A stretch of 64,000 nucleotides of DNA, taken from positions 92,027-156,026 of the forward strand of contig NZ_BMVY01000022.1 of the NCBI RefSeq assembly GCF_014650955.1, given 5' to 3'. The notes under the pieces were generated by a model. That model did no database searches. It saw only the letters and a program-made list of their open reading frames with translations, and had not been told where the DNA came from. The DNA comes from Streptomyces tauricus (GTDB lineage: Bacteria > Actinomycetota > Actinomycetes > Streptomycetales > Streptomycetaceae). Positions 1 to 8,855 of this stretch are shown here, piece by piece; the stretch's first letter is position 1; the number at the start of each line of letters is the position of its first letter. The translations under genes were made by a program, and so were the position numbers.

Positions 1-1
1 C

Positions 2-556
2 GTCAGCGTCGGCCTGATCGTCTCCGTCCTCGGCGCCTACCTCGCCTGGACCCTGATGGCCGCCGAAGTGCTCTTCGTCGCCGCGAAGGACGAGGACATG
101 CCCCGCTTCCTGGGGCGCTCCACGGCGGCCGACGTGCCCGTGCCGGCCCTGGTGATGACCACCGTGCTCACCCAGATCGTCCTCGTCGTCACCCTCTTCT
201 CGGACGACGCGTTCAACTTCGCGCTCGATCTCACCAGCGCTCTGACCCTCATCCCGTTCCTGCTGGCCGCCGCGTTCGCCGTCAAGGTCGCGCGGTCCGG
301 CGGCGCGGGCCGGCGGGACCTCCCCATCGCCGCCCTGGCCACCTTCTACACCGCGTTCCTCCTCTACGCGGCCGGCCTCAAGTACCTCCTCGTGTCCTTC
401 ATCATCTACGCGCCCGCCACGTTCCTCTTCGTCATGGCCCGCCGCGAACAGGGCCGACGGCTCTTCTCGCCCGGCGAACTCGTCATCCTCGCGGTCTCGG
501 TGGCCGGCGCCGTCGTGGGCGTCGTCGCGCTCGCGCGCGGCTGGATCAGGCTCTGA
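2..556 (+). CDS. APC-family amino acid permease, C-terminal part (arginine/ornithine antiporter type)
   Basis: The reading frame is open at the left edge, so only the last 184 residues are visible. They are strongly hydrophobic with about five membrane segments. Near the visible start is the APC-family signature around AWTLMAAEVLF followed by AKDEDMPRFLGR, typical of the arginine:ornithine and basic amino acid antiporters. The gene ends 37 bp before an arginine deiminase on the same strand, which supports arginine uptake coupled to ornithine export. Substrate specificity is inferred from family and neighbour; a general basic amino acid permease remains possible. Confidence 0.8.
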   Translation, partial: VSVGLIVSVLGAYLAWTLMAAEVLFVAAKDEDMPRFLGRSTAADVPVPALVMTTVLTQIVLVVTLFSDDAFNFALDLTSALTLIPFLLAAAFAVKVARSGGAGRRDLPIAALATFYTAFLLYAAGLKYLLVSFIIYAPATFLFVMARREQGRRLFSPGELVILAVSVAGAVVGVVALARGWIRL

Positions 557-593
557 CCCCGCAGACCACGGCACACTCCGCGAAAGGCAGACC

Positions 594-1856
594 GTGACCC
601 CACAGGACACCCCGGCCCGGCCCGCGTACGGCGTTCACTCCGAGGTGGGCAGACTGCGCAAGGTACTGGTCTGCGCACCCGGCCTCGCCCACCGCAGACT
701 CACCCCCACCAACTCCGACGACCTGCTCTTCGACGACGTGATGTGGGTGGAGAACGCCCAGCGCGACCACGCCGACTTCGTCGACACGATGCGCGAACGC
801 GGCGTCGACGTCGTCGAACTGCACGACCTGCTCGCACAGACCATGGCCGACCCCGATGCCCGTGCCTGGCTGCTCGACCGCAAGATCACCGCGAACGAGG
901 TCGGCCTCGGACTCATCGACGACACCCGCGCCTTCCTGGAGTCCCTCGAACCCCGCAGACTCGCCGAGTACCTGATCGGCGGCCTGGCCACGGTCGACCT
1001 GCCCGACGAGTTCCGCGACGGTTACGTGTCCCTCGCCCGCGAATCGACCGGCGTACGCGAGTACTTGATGCCGCCGCTGCCGAACACCCTCTACACCCGG
1101 GACACGACCTGCTGGCTCTACGGCGGGCTCACGCTCAACCCGCTGTACTGGCCCGCCCGCCACGACGAGACGCTGCTCATGAAGGCGATCTACACCTTCC
1201 ACCCGGACTACCGGGGCTCCGCGGTGTGGTGGGGGGATCCCGAACTCGACTGGGGGCAGGCCACGTTCGAGGGCGGCGACATCATGCCCGTCGGCAACGG
1301 CGTGGTCCTCATGGGCATGAGCGAGCGCACCTCCCGCCAGGCGATCACCCAGGTCGCGGCCGCCCTGTTCGCCAAGGGAGCCGCCGAGCACGTGATCATC
1401 GCGGGCATGCCCAGACTGCGTGCCGCGATGCACCTCGACACCGTGTTCACCTTCGCCGACCGGGACCTGGTGACCCTGTACCCGACCATCATGGACAGGG
1501 TCCACACCTTCTCCCTGCGGCCCGCCGACAAGGCACCCGGCGTCGAACTGACCGACGAGGGCTCCCGCCCCTTCGTGGACGTCGTCGCGCAGGCCCTCGG
1601 GCTCCCCGCCCTGCGGGTCGTGGAGACGGGCGGTGACGTCTACGCCTCCGAACGCCAGCAGTGGGACAGCGGCAACAACGCCGTGGCGCTGGAGCCCGGC
1701 GTGGTGTTCACGTACGACCGCAACACCCAGACCAACACCCTGCTGCGCGAGGCGGGCGTCGAGGTCATCACCATCGTCGGCGCCGAACTGGGGCGGGGGA
1801 GGGGCGGCGGGCACTGCATGACGTGCCCGATCGTGCGCGACCCGGTCGACTTCTGA
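594..1856 (+). CDS. arcA: Arginine deiminase
   Basis: This 420-residue protein has the usual length for arginine deiminase, which hydrolyses L-arginine to citrulline and ammonia. Family motifs are visible: FDDVMWVENAQRDH near residue 45, EGGD in the middle, the catalytic-His segment MHLDTVFTF, and the C-terminal GGGHCMTCPI with nucleophile Cys408. Translation starts at a GTG with GAAAGG seven bases upstream. It follows the permease gene by 37 bp and is probably cotranscribed with it. Ornithine carbamoyltransferase and carbamate kinase are not found downstream; they may lie left of the window or be absent. Confidence 0.95.
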   Translation: MTPQDTPARPAYGVHSEVGRLRKVLVCAPGLAHRRLTPTNSDDLLFDDVMWVENAQRDHADFVDTMRERGVDVVELHDLLAQTMADPDARAWLLDRKITANEVGLGLIDDTRAFLESLEPRRLAEYLIGGLATVDLPDEFRDGYVSLARESTGVREYLMPPLPNTLYTRDTTCWLYGGLTLNPLYWPARHDETLLMKAIYTFHPDYRGSAVWWGDPELDWGQATFEGGDIMPVGNGVVLMGMSERTSRQAITQVAAALFAKGAAEHVIIAGMPRLRAAMHLDTVFTFADRDLVTLYPTIMDRVHTFSLRPADKAPGVELTDEGSRPFVDVVAQALGLPALRVVETGGDVYASERQQWDSGNNAVALEPGVVFTYDRNTQTNTLLREAGVEVITIVGAELGRGRGGGHCMTCPIVRDPVDF

Positions 1857-1880
1857 ACGTGCCGCGCACTCCCGTCGCCC

Positions 1881-1920
1881 CTCGTCGTACGCCGTCGTAC
1901 GCCGTCGTACGTCGTCGTGC
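1881..1920. repeat. Tandem 10-bp repeat
   Basis: Four contiguous 10-bp units of the type GCCGTCGTAC, the outer two slightly diverged, fill the short gap between the convergent arginine deiminase and secreted hydrolase genes. No terminator hairpin is obvious here; GTAC-centred self-complementarity could give weak structure. Confidence 0.7.
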
Positions 1921-1925
1921 GGGGC

Positions 1926-3515
1926 TCAGTCCTCCGAGCCGCACGAACTGCCGTCGGCCGGCAGCTGCCCGTACAGCAGGAAGTCGTCGACCTTCCGGTG
2001 GACGCACTTCGAGGAGGAGTAACCGGTGTGGCCCTCGCCCTTGTTGTCGAGGACGACGGCCGACGGGCCGAGCCGGTCCGCGGTCTCCGTGGTCCAGCGG
2101 TACGGCGTGGCGGGGTCGCCCCGGGTGCCGACGAGGAGCATCTTCGGGGTGTCGACGTCCCGCACCTCTTCGCGGATGTACGAGGTGCCCTTGGGGCGTC
2201 CGTAGCACATCAGGGCCTGGGCGAGCCGGTACCGGCCGAAGACCGGGGACGCCTGCTCGTACCGGGCGCGCAGCCTGTCGAGGTCCCCGACGACCTGGTC
2301 GGCGGTGGGCCGGTCGGGGTCGTCGGCGCAGTTGATGGCCATGAGCGCGGCCGGGAGGTTGTCGAGCGGGATCTCGCCCTCGTCGACGAGACCGCCGTCC
2401 CGGTGGGGGAGCGAGCTGCCGCCGACGTAGAAGCTCATGATGCCCCGCGTGTCCCCGTCCTGGACCAGTGCGGTGAGCGCCTGTGAGAGGGCCGGCCACA
2501 GCTCCTTGCTGTAGAGGGCCTGTCCTATGGCGCCCACCAGGTCCTGGCCGGAGAAGGGCATACCGAAGTCCGCGGGCACCGGCGCCTCGTCCAGCGAGCC
2601 GATGAGCCGGAGCACCTCCTCCCGGGCCGAGCGCGAGTCCTGCCCGAAGGCGCAGTTGATGTCCTCGGTGCACCAGTCGAGGAAGTCCTCCAGGGCGGTC
2701 TGCTGGCCCTGGGCGCCGGTGATGCCCTGCTCGCTCAACGGTTCGGTGAGGGTGTCCACGCCGTCGAGGACCATACGGCCGGTCTTGTCGGGGAACTGGG
2801 CCGCGTACACCGCGCCCAGTCGCGTTCCGTACGAGAAGCCGAGGTAGTTGAGCTTCTTGTCGCCGAGGGCGGCGCGCATCACGTCGAGGTCGCGCGCGGC
2901 GTCGACCGTGCCGATGTGCGGCAGTACCGGCCCGGAGTGCTCGGCGCAGTCCGCGGCGAGCTTGCGCAGCACTTCGAGAGCGGCCCGCGGATCGTCGCTC
3001 TCGTCCGCCTGTGCCTCCGACTCCGCCTCTGCTTCCGCTTCCGCGTCCTGGCCGGGGTCGGTGGCCTCCGCCGAGTCGTCCGTGCCCTCGCCGCAGCTGA
3101 CCGGGGAGCTCCGGCCGACGCCGCGCGGATCGAAGGTCACCACGTCGTAGCCGTTCGTAAGCCCCATGAAGTCCTCACCGCCGTCGGCGAGTTCACCGAC
3201 CCCCGGACCGCCGGGGCCGCCGAAGTTCAGCAGCACCGAGCCTCTGGACTCGCCGGTCGCCCGGAACCTCGCCATGGCCAGGTCGAGCGTCCCTTCGGTG
3301 GGTTTCGCGTAGTCGACGGGGACGGTCACCTTCCCGCACTGCAGGCCGTCGGGCAGTCCGTCGCCCGGACAGGCCGACCACTTGATCGACTGGTCGTGGA
3401 AGCGGGACAGGTCGGGTCGGTCGTCGGCAGCGGCGGCCACCGACGGCAGCCCTGCTCCCAGCAGGGCCAGCGTCATGGCGCAGGCGAAGGCTCGGCGTTG
3501 GCGCGTCGACAGCAT
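1926..3515 (-). CDS. Secreted alpha/beta hydrolase of the tripeptidyl aminopeptidase family
   Basis: The protein is 529 residues with the chosen ATG at 3515, which has GGGAGG six bases upstream; the frame stays open upstream but shows no comparable site. Residues 1-30 form a Sec signal peptide ending AAAADD. An oxyanion-loop motif NFGGPGGPG lies at 97-105, DPRGVGRS at 129-136, and the nucleophile elbow GFSYG at 226-230 (Ser228). The C-terminal TAP-like domain carries GTRGDPATPY and GEGHTGY, supplying the Asp and His. An acidic Ala/Glu insert sits at about 158-175. Predicted extracellular release of N-terminal tripeptides. It is divergent from the chaplin gene. Confidence 0.88.
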   Translation of the reverse strand: MLSTRQRRAFACAMTLALLGAGLPSVAAAADDRPDLSRFHDQSIKWSACPGDGLPDGLQCGKVTVPVDYAKPTEGTLDLAMARFRATGESRGSVLLNFGGPGGPGVGELADGGEDFMGLTNGYDVVTFDPRGVGRSSPVSCGEGTDDSAEATDPGQDAEAEAEAESEAQADESDDPRAALEVLRKLAADCAEHSGPVLPHIGTVDAARDLDVMRAALGDKKLNYLGFSYGTRLGAVYAAQFPDKTGRMVLDGVDTLTEPLSEQGITGAQGQQTALEDFLDWCTEDINCAFGQDSRSAREEVLRLIGSLDEAPVPADFGMPFSGQDLVGAIGQALYSKELWPALSQALTALVQDGDTRGIMSFYVGGSSLPHRDGGLVDEGEIPLDNLPAALMAINCADDPDRPTADQVVGDLDRLRARYEQASPVFGRYRLAQALMCYGRPKGTSYIREEVRDVDTPKMLLVGTRGDPATPYRWTTETADRLGPSAVVLDNKGEGHTGYSSSKCVHRKVDDFLLYGQLPADGSSCGSED

Positions 3516-3836
3516 CAGGCCTCCCGGGACGCCCCGGCCCGCGGCCGGGATTTCCCCCTCGATCACGATAAGGGGGCACCCGCGGCCACGCCTCTCGGCG
3601 AGCGGGGCGGCGGACCAGGCCTTATCCTGCGCCGCCCTCTCCCGCACAGCCGCGCGCACGGTCCCCGGCAGCTTCCCGCCCAGCCGCTCGCTCGGCCGCC
3701 GCCCCTTCCGCCGCCGCTCGTTCGCCGTCCGCTCGAAGGGGGGTGTTTGCCGGATGAGCCATAACCTGCGTGGTTTGCCCGCGTTTAAACGGTGCGGGCG
3801 CCTGCTCGCGACCATGTCCTGGAAGGCAGGGAACCT
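3516..3836. other. Divergent intergenic region between secreted hydrolase and chaplin
   Basis: These 321 bp hold the promoters for two divergent exported proteins. No credible gene is seen. The right half contains the lower-GC stretch with the candidate sigma-BldN-type promoter listed separately. Confidence 0.6.
3760..3787 (+). promoter_or_regulatory. Candidate sigma-BldN-type promoter of the chaplin gene
   Basis: CATAAC, a 16-bp spacer and CGTTTA lie 50-77 bp before the chaplin start. They resemble the CGnAAC / CGTTnA hexamers described for the developmental ECF sigma factor BldN, whose known targets in Streptomyces are chaplin and rodlin genes. Similarity was judged by eye only. Confidence 0.4.
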
Positions 3837-4571
3837 ATGAAACGGGTTGCCCGAAGTGGTTTGATCATCGTGGCCGCCGCCTCCGGCGCCGTGGCCGTGA
3901 CCATGCCGGTGTACGCGGACTCCGCGGCCGACGGCGGCACGGCCCACTCACCCGGGGTGATCTCCGGCAACACCATTCAACTCCCGGTGGACGTGCCGGT
4001 GAACGCGTGCGGGAACACCGTGAACGTGGTCGGCCTCCTCAATCCCGCGGCGGGCAACAGCTGCGCCAACGGGGGCGGCGACGGCAAGGGAAGCGGCCAC
4101 GACGGCTCCGCGGGCGCGGTGGCCGAGGGCGCCGAGACGGACTCCCCTGGCCTGATCTCCGGCAACGGCGTGCACCTCCCGGTCCAGCTCCCCGTGAACG
4201 TCTCCGGCAACTCGGTGAGCGTGGTCGGCATCGGCAACCCCGCCGTCGGCAACGAATCCACGAACACCTCGGGGGAGGGGCCGCAGCTCCCGGAGAAGCC
4301 GTCCGGCCCGAAGCCGGCCCAGCCGTCGGAGCCGCCCGTGGACCCGGCCGAACCGGCCGAGCCCGACGACCCCGCCGACCCGGTGGAGGCCGAGGGGCCG
4401 CAGATCCTGCCGCAGGCGGTCCCCCAGGCCGCCCTCGCCCGGACCGGTACGGACCTGATGGGTCCGACGGTCGCCGCGAGCGCCGCGCTGCTGCTGGGCG
4501 GGGCCGCGCTGCACCGCCGCTTCCGGCCCGCCGCCGTACAGCGGCGGTCGGCGCGCGGGAACGGGAGCTGA
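3837..4571 (+). CDS. Long chaplin with two chaplin domains and LAXTG sortase signal
   Basis: This 244-residue protein begins with a Sec signal peptide (residues 1-28). Two chaplin domains follow, at about 38-78 and 103-143, each of the form SPG-(V/L)-ISGN...LPV..PVN..GN-(T/S)-V.VVG..NPA.GN. A Pro/Glu-rich wall-spanning region comes next, then sorting signal LARTG at 200-204, a hydrophobic segment and an Arg-rich tail. This is the ChpA-C architecture: proteins covalently anchored by sortase on aerial hyphae, where chaplin domains assemble into an amyloid-like hydrophobic sheath. The first domain has the Cys pair (58 and 76); the second has none. The ATG at 3837 follows GGCAGGG. Confidence 0.95.
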   Translation: MKRVARSGLIIVAAASGAVAVTMPVYADSAADGGTAHSPGVISGNTIQLPVDVPVNACGNTVNVVGLLNPAAGNSCANGGGDGKGSGHDGSAGAVAEGAETDSPGLISGNGVHLPVQLPVNVSGNSVSVVGIGNPAVGNESTNTSGEGPQLPEKPSGPKPAQPSEPPVDPAEPAEPDDPADPVEAEGPQILPQAVPQAALARTGTDLMGPTVAASAALLLGGAALHRRFRPAAVQRRSARGNGS

Positions 4572-4662
4572 CCCGAAACCGCCGGCGCGCCGGAGCAGGC
4601 GCGCCGACTCGGTGTCGCACGCGAGCGACGCGTCGATTTCCGGCCGAGCGACACCTTTGAAG

Positions 4663-4701
4663 GGAAGGCCCCACCGGTCACCGCGACCGGTGGGGCCTTC
4701 C
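4663..4701 (+). terminator. Strong hairpin terminator after the chaplin gene
   Basis: A perfect 17-bp inverted repeat (GGAAGGCCCC... paired with ...GGGGCCTTCC) surrounds a 5-nt loop, about 90 bp after the chaplin stop. There is no clear T tract, as is common in Streptomyces. Confidence 0.8.
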
Positions 4702-4804
4702 GTGTGCGAGCGTGTGACGCCGAAGGACCGCGTCCGCCCGCTCCCCGCCCTCGCAATGACGCCCGCCTCCCCGCGAACCCACGCCCCCCGAACGGAGCGC
4801 ATCG

Positions 4805-5668
4805 ATGATCTCTCCGAGCCCCGAAGGTCTCGTCGTCACCCGGGCCTCGCTCGACGACTGGCCGTTGATCAGGGCATGGGCGGCGGCCGAGGGATGGGAT
4901 CCGGGAGTGTCGGACGGGCTGTGCTTCTTCGCCCAGGACCCGGAGGGCTTCTTCCTCGGCCGGATCGACGGCGAGCCGGTCTCGGCGATCTCCGTCGTCA
5001 ACCACGGCGCCGATTACGCCTTTCTCGGCTGCTATCTCGTCCGGCCGGACCAGCGCGGTCGCGGCTACGGAATCACCACCTGGAGAACGGCCCTGGCCCA
5101 CGCGGGCGGACGGACCGTCGGACTCGACGGGGTGGTCGCCCAGCAGGGCAACTACCGGAAGTCGGGATTCGAACTCGCCTACAAGACCTTCCGATTCGGC
5201 GGAGTCCCCACACCGGTCGCGGCCCCCGCCACCGCCCCCGGCGTCCGCCGTGCCGAGGCGAGCGACCTCATGGCGGTCGTCGCGTACGACAGCGGCTGTC
5301 ACCCCGCCGACCGGCCGCGGTTCGTGGAGAGCTGGCTCGGCGCCACGGGGCATCGCTCCCTGGTCCGGATCGTCGACGGGCGGCTCACCGGCTACGGCGT
5401 GATCCGGCCCACCGCCGGTCCCCCGCGCATCGGCCCGCTGTTCGCGGACACCCCGGACGACGCCCGAGCCCTGTTCGCCGCACTGATCGGCGAGGCCGAG
5501 GGCGGACCGGTCTCCATCGACATCCCCGAGACGCACACGGCGGCCGTCGCCCTGGCCGAGGAGCACGGCCTCACCCCGTCGTTCGAGACGGCCCGTATGT
5601 ACACGGGTCCGGTCCGGCCGTACGCCACGGACCGCGTGTACGGGGTCACGACGCTGGAACTCGGCTAG
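4805..5668 (+). CDS. GNAT-family N-acetyltransferase with C-terminal YitH-like domain
   Basis: The protein has 287 residues. The N-terminal half carries a GNAT acetyl-CoA loop, RPDQRGRGYGITTW at about residues 80-93, followed by NYRKSGF. The C-terminal half (about 145-285) resembles the second acetyltransferase-like domain of YitH/DUF1248 proteins. The substrate is not predictable. The ATG at 4805 follows GGAGCG. The stop codon overlaps the stop of the convergent acyltransferase: the shared CTAG supplies TAG on both strands. Confidence 0.82.
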   Translation: MISPSPEGLVVTRASLDDWPLIRAWAAAEGWDPGVSDGLCFFAQDPEGFFLGRIDGEPVSAISVVNHGADYAFLGCYLVRPDQRGRGYGITTWRTALAHAGGRTVGLDGVVAQQGNYRKSGFELAYKTFRFGGVPTPVAAPATAPGVRRAEASDLMAVVAYDSGCHPADRPRFVESWLGATGHRSLVRIVDGRLTGYGVIRPTAGPPRIGPLFADTPDDARALFAALIGEAEGGPVSIDIPETHTAAVALAEEHGLTPSFETARMYTGPVRPYATDRVYGVTTLELG

Positions 5669-6837
5669 CCCCGGCCCGAGGTGGTCGGGCCCGAGGTGGT
5701 CAGGCCCGGCGGGACCTCGTCGCGGCGGCTGAACATCCACTCCATGCGCGGCTCGACGGCGAACCGGAAGACCGTGCGGACCGGGGCGGAGCACAGCGCG
5801 GTGATGAGGCCCACGGCCGCCGCGGTGACGGCCAGTTCGCCGAGCGCGGTGTGCAGCCAGGGATGGTCGTACCAGTCCCAGAAGCGGGACGCCTTGATGA
5901 CGAAACCGTGCAGCAGATAGCCGTACATCGTGCCCGCGCCCAGCGCCGTGCACCACAGGTGCCGCCAGGGCACCCAGGACAGGAAGCAGGCCGTCAGGAC
6001 CAGGGCGAGGCAGAACAGCGCCGGGGTGCTGAACAGCCCCACCCAGTTCGGCGCGCCCTGGCCCGTGACACTGCCCCGGTGGTAGAGCCACCCCGCGCTG
6101 AACCAGGGCGCCACCAGGTACGCCGTGACCAGCGCCGCGGCTCCCACCGGCAGCGCGAACAGCCGTACGCGCCAGGTCCGCAGCCGTTCGAAGTGCTCGG
6201 CGCGCAGTGTCAGACCGAGCACGAAGAACGGCAGGAATCCCAGCACCCGCTGGATGGAGATGTCCCCGCCCAGATCCGGTGACACGGCGGCCAGCACGGC
6301 CAATGCCAGCGCCACGGGCACCGGGTGACGGAGTGTCAGCCAGATCGGCGTGGTGATCCGCCAGATGAAGAGCGCGAGCAGGAACCACATCACGTACCAG
6401 GGGTCCAGCAGGCTCAGCGGGTAGCCGGGGTCGTGCCGCGCCCACCGGTAGAACAGCGTGTACGCGGTCTCGAAGACCAGATACGGCACGACGACGCTCG
6501 TCAGGAGCCGCCGCACCCGGCCCGGCGCCATGTCGAAACTCCGCGAGAAGTAGCCGGACACGAGGGCGAACGCGGGCATGTGGAAGGCGTAGACCGTCAG
6601 ATACGCGGCGGTCGCGACGCGGCTGCCGTGGGTCAGGGGTTCCCAGGCGTGGCCACAGGCCACCAGCACGATGGTGAAGTACTTCGCGTTGTCGAAGTAC
6701 GGATCCCTGCGCGCGGACGAGGACGAGGATGAGGATGAGGACGCGGGTGCGGACGCGGGCGCCGACTTCGCCGGGGCCGCGGTGGGGCGTTCCCGTGGCG
6801 CGGTCGGCGGCGCGGGGGCTGACAGATCGTGCGACAC
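5665..6837 (-). CDS. Acyltransferase 3 family integral membrane protein
   Basis: With the GTG at 6837 the protein has 390 residues; this codon has AGGAG five bases upstream, unlike the in-frame GTG at 6891. After a low-complexity Ala/Pro/Ser N-terminus (a run of nine serines), the motif RDPYFDNAKYFTIVLVACGHAWEP opens an acyltransferase-3 fold with about ten membrane helices. The conserved His lies in helix 1. Such proteins O-acylate extracytoplasmic sugars or lipids; the substrate here is unknown. It lies head to tail with the MFS gene upstream. Confidence 0.85.
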   Translation of the reverse strand: MSHDLSAPAPPTAPRERPTAAPAKSAPASAPASSSSSSSSSARRDPYFDNAKYFTIVLVACGHAWEPLTHGSRVATAAYLTVYAFHMPAFALVSGYFSRSFDMAPGRVRRLLTSVVVPYLVFETAYTLFYRWARHDPGYPLSLLDPWYVMWFLLALFIWRITTPIWLTLRHPVPVALALAVLAAVSPDLGGDISIQRVLGFLPFFVLGLTLRAEHFERLRTWRVRLFALPVGAAALVTAYLVAPWFSAGWLYHRGSVTGQGAPNWVGLFSTPALFCLALVLTACFLSWVPWRHLWCTALGAGTMYGYLLHGFVIKASRFWDWYDHPWLHTALGELAVTAAAVGLITALCSAPVRTVFRFAVEPRMEWMFSRRDEVPPGLTTSGPTTSGRG

Positions 6838-6891
6838 CACATCTCCTGGCCTCGGTGGCGGTGAGCCGATCTCTCCCGCCTGCCCCCTCAC

Positions 6892-8184
6892 CTACGGCTC
6901 AGTCGCACCCCGCGTTCGCTCGTACGTCCGAGGGGCCTCCCGGTGTTCCAGCGTTCTGGTGTCCCGGCGTTCCGGGGGAAAGGCGCGGCGGCGGCCCGTG
7001 GCGACGGTCGCGAGGGCCACCGTGACCAGCACGAGCGTCGTCCAGGGCAGGGCTCCGGGGCCCGAACTCTCCAGGACCAGACCGCCGGTGAGGGAACCGG
7101 CCGCGATGCCCGCGTTGTGGACGGTGGTCTGGAGCGAGGTGGCCACGTCGGCGTTCGCGGTGCCGGAGGCGTCGACCAGGGCGGTCTGGATCAGCGTCGG
7201 CGCACCGCCGAACGCCACACCCCACAGGGCGACCGCGGTCAGCAGGACGGCGGCCTGCCCGGCCCAGGCGCCCAGCGCGAGCATCGCCGCCGCGAGCAGG
7301 GCGAGCGCTCCCAGCAGGGTCTGCCGCAGCCGCCGGTCGACCAGGACGCCGGTGAGCCAGATCCCGGCGACGGTCGCGCCACCGAACACCAGCAGCACCA
7401 GCCCCGTCCGGCCGAAACCGGCGTCCTCGGCGAAGGGCGCGACGTACGGGTACATCACCTGATGGCCGACGAGCAGCGTCAGCGTGACGGACAGCACCGT
7501 GCCGATGCCGGGCAGCGCGGCGACGCGTACCAACGGCACGCGTTCGCCGGGCGGTTCGCCGGGAAAGCCCGGCACCCGGCGCCGTATCCACACCACGAGC
7601 AGGACGGCCGACACCGCGGGCGCGGCGAACGCGGCACGCCAGCCGAGCGCGCCGGCCAGCGCCGTGCCCGCGGGAAGGCCCAGGCAGAGGGCGAGCGTGA
7701 TGCCCGCCAGCACGATCGCGATGGCCCGGCCGCGCCGCTCCGCGGGCACCATCCGGGCCGCGTACCCGACGAGCATGGCCCAGAGCGTGCCGCCCATGAC
7801 CCCGGCCGTCAGCCGCGCCGCGAACGTCAGCCCGTACGAGGAGGACAGGGCGGTGACGGTGTTGGCCGCCGCGAAGCCGAGGAGCGCGCCGATGAGCACG
7901 GGGCGCCGGGGCAGCCCCCGCAGCGCGGCCGTGAGCGGGATCGCGGCGAGGAACGACGCGAGGGCGTACCCGGTGACCAGGAAGCCCACCCGCGCCTCGG
8001 AGACGCCGAGATCCGGGGCCATCCGGGGCAGCAGGCCAGCCGGGAGCAGTTCCGTCAGTACGGCGGTGAAGGCGGCCGTGGACAGCGCGAGCAGCCCGGA
8101 GAGCGGCAGCCGGGGCGCGGTGGCGGCGGGCGTGCCGGTGCCACCGGAGACAGGGGCGGTCGTCATCGGCCCAGGCTGGAACAC
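6892..8184 (-). CDS. MFS transporter (DHA1-type efflux permease)
   Basis: The 430-residue protein has twelve predicted membrane helices. Motif A-like segments are present (ALRGLPRRPVLIG in loop 2-3), as is RFAARLTAGVMGGTLWAM-type helix 4-5 sequence, here LTFAARLTAGVMGGTLW, fitting the DHA1 drug-efflux or sugar-efflux branch. The GTG at 8184 lacks a Shine-Dalgarno sequence, and an ATG at 8166 is an alternative; either could be leaderless. The pump is divergent from the alkyltransferase gene across 100 bp that include a small palindrome. Substrate unknown. Confidence 0.85.
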   Translation of the reverse strand: MFQPGPMTTAPVSGGTGTPAATAPRLPLSGLLALSTAAFTAVLTELLPAGLLPRMAPDLGVSEARVGFLVTGYALASFLAAIPLTAALRGLPRRPVLIGALLGFAAANTVTALSSSYGLTFAARLTAGVMGGTLWAMLVGYAARMVPAERRGRAIAIVLAGITLALCLGLPAGTALAGALGWRAAFAAPAVSAVLLVVWIRRRVPGFPGEPPGERVPLVRVAALPGIGTVLSVTLTLLVGHQVMYPYVAPFAEDAGFGRTGLVLLVFGGATVAGIWLTGVLVDRRLRQTLLGALALLAAAMLALGAWAGQAAVLLTAVALWGVAFGGAPTLIQTALVDASGTANADVATSLQTTVHNAGIAAGSLTGGLVLESSGPGALPWTTLVLVTVALATVATGRRRAFPPERRDTRTLEHREAPRTYERTRGATEP

Positions 8185-8198
8185 TCACATCAGTGTGA
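8185..8198. promoter_or_regulatory. Candidate operator palindrome before the MFS gene
   Basis: TCACA-TCAG-TGTGA is a perfect 5-bp inverted repeat immediately before the GTG of the efflux gene, well placed for a repressor. No regulator gene is adjacent, so the binding protein is unknown. Confidence 0.3.
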
Positions 8199-8284
8199 AG
8201 GCAAGGCGTAAGTCTCCACGTCCGAATCCCGCCAGCGTCAGCGAGCGCGCCCGCCCACCATGGGAAGTGGAAAGGGAGGCGACC

Positions 8285-8791
8285 ATGACCGTGTGGACGA
8301 CGATCGACAGCCCGCTGGGCGAACTGCTACTGGTCGGTGAACCGACCCCGGACGGTGCGACGACACTGACGTCGCTGTCCATGCCGGGACAGCGCAACGC
8401 CCCGACCCCGAGGGCTGATTGGCAGTGCGACCCGGGCCGTTTCACCGACGTCGAACGACAACTGACCGCTTACTTCGCCGGTGAACTCACCCGGTTCGAG
8501 ATCGAGTTCACCCCGACCGGCACGGATTTCCAGCGGCGTGTGTGGGACGCCCTGAAGGAGATTCCGTACGGCACGTCGACCACGTACGGCGCGCTCGCCG
8601 AGCGGATCGGGCTGCCCCGCGAGCGGATCCAGGCCCTGGGCGCGGCGATCGGCGCGAACCCGCTGCTCGTCGTCCGCCCGTGCCACCGCGTCATCGGCGC
8701 GGACGGATCCATGCGCGGCTACGCCGGTGGCGTCGAGCGCAAGGTCCGGCTGCTCACGCATGAGGGAGCCCTGCAGCCGACGCTCCTCTGA
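8285..8791 (+). CDS. ogt: Methylated-DNA--protein-cysteine methyltransferase
   Basis: This 168-residue protein removes alkyl groups from O6-alkylguanine in DNA by suicide transfer to a cysteine. The active-site motif PCHRV holds Cys133. The helix-turn-helix segment (TYGALAERIGLP) and the arginine-finger region precede it, and the usual GYAGG..RK.LL.HEG tail follows. The length matches the family. The ATG at 8285 follows GGGAGG at good spacing. It is divergent from an MFS pump and followed by a GNAT gene. Confidence 0.94.
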   Translation: MTVWTTIDSPLGELLLVGEPTPDGATTLTSLSMPGQRNAPTPRADWQCDPGRFTDVERQLTAYFAGELTRFEIEFTPTGTDFQRRVWDALKEIPYGTSTTYGALAERIGLPRERIQALGAAIGANPLLVVRPCHRVIGADGSMRGYAGGVERKVRLLTHEGALQPTLL

Positions 8792-8816
8792 CGCTCGGGG
8801 CGAGCGGCCCCGAAAC

Positions 8817-8840
8817 TCCGTTGCCGAGCCGGGCAACGGA
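8817..8840 (+). terminator. Small hairpin after ogt
   Basis: A 9-bp inverted repeat TCCGTTGCC / GGCAACGGA with a 6-nt loop lies in the 64-bp gap between ogt and the next acetyltransferase gene. It could attenuate read-through or sit in the leader of the next gene. Confidence 0.4.
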
Positions 8841-8855
8841 TGCTGGAGTGGCCGG

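Noticed and set aside
546..1814. Long minus-strand open frame opposite arginine deiminase
   Set aside because: It mirrors a confidently identified enzyme; the long frame is a by-product of high third-position GC and shows no domain.
3515..3947. N-terminal extension of the secreted hydrolase to 3947
   Set aside because: It would precede the signal peptide by 144 atypical residues and overlap the start of the divergent chaplin gene.
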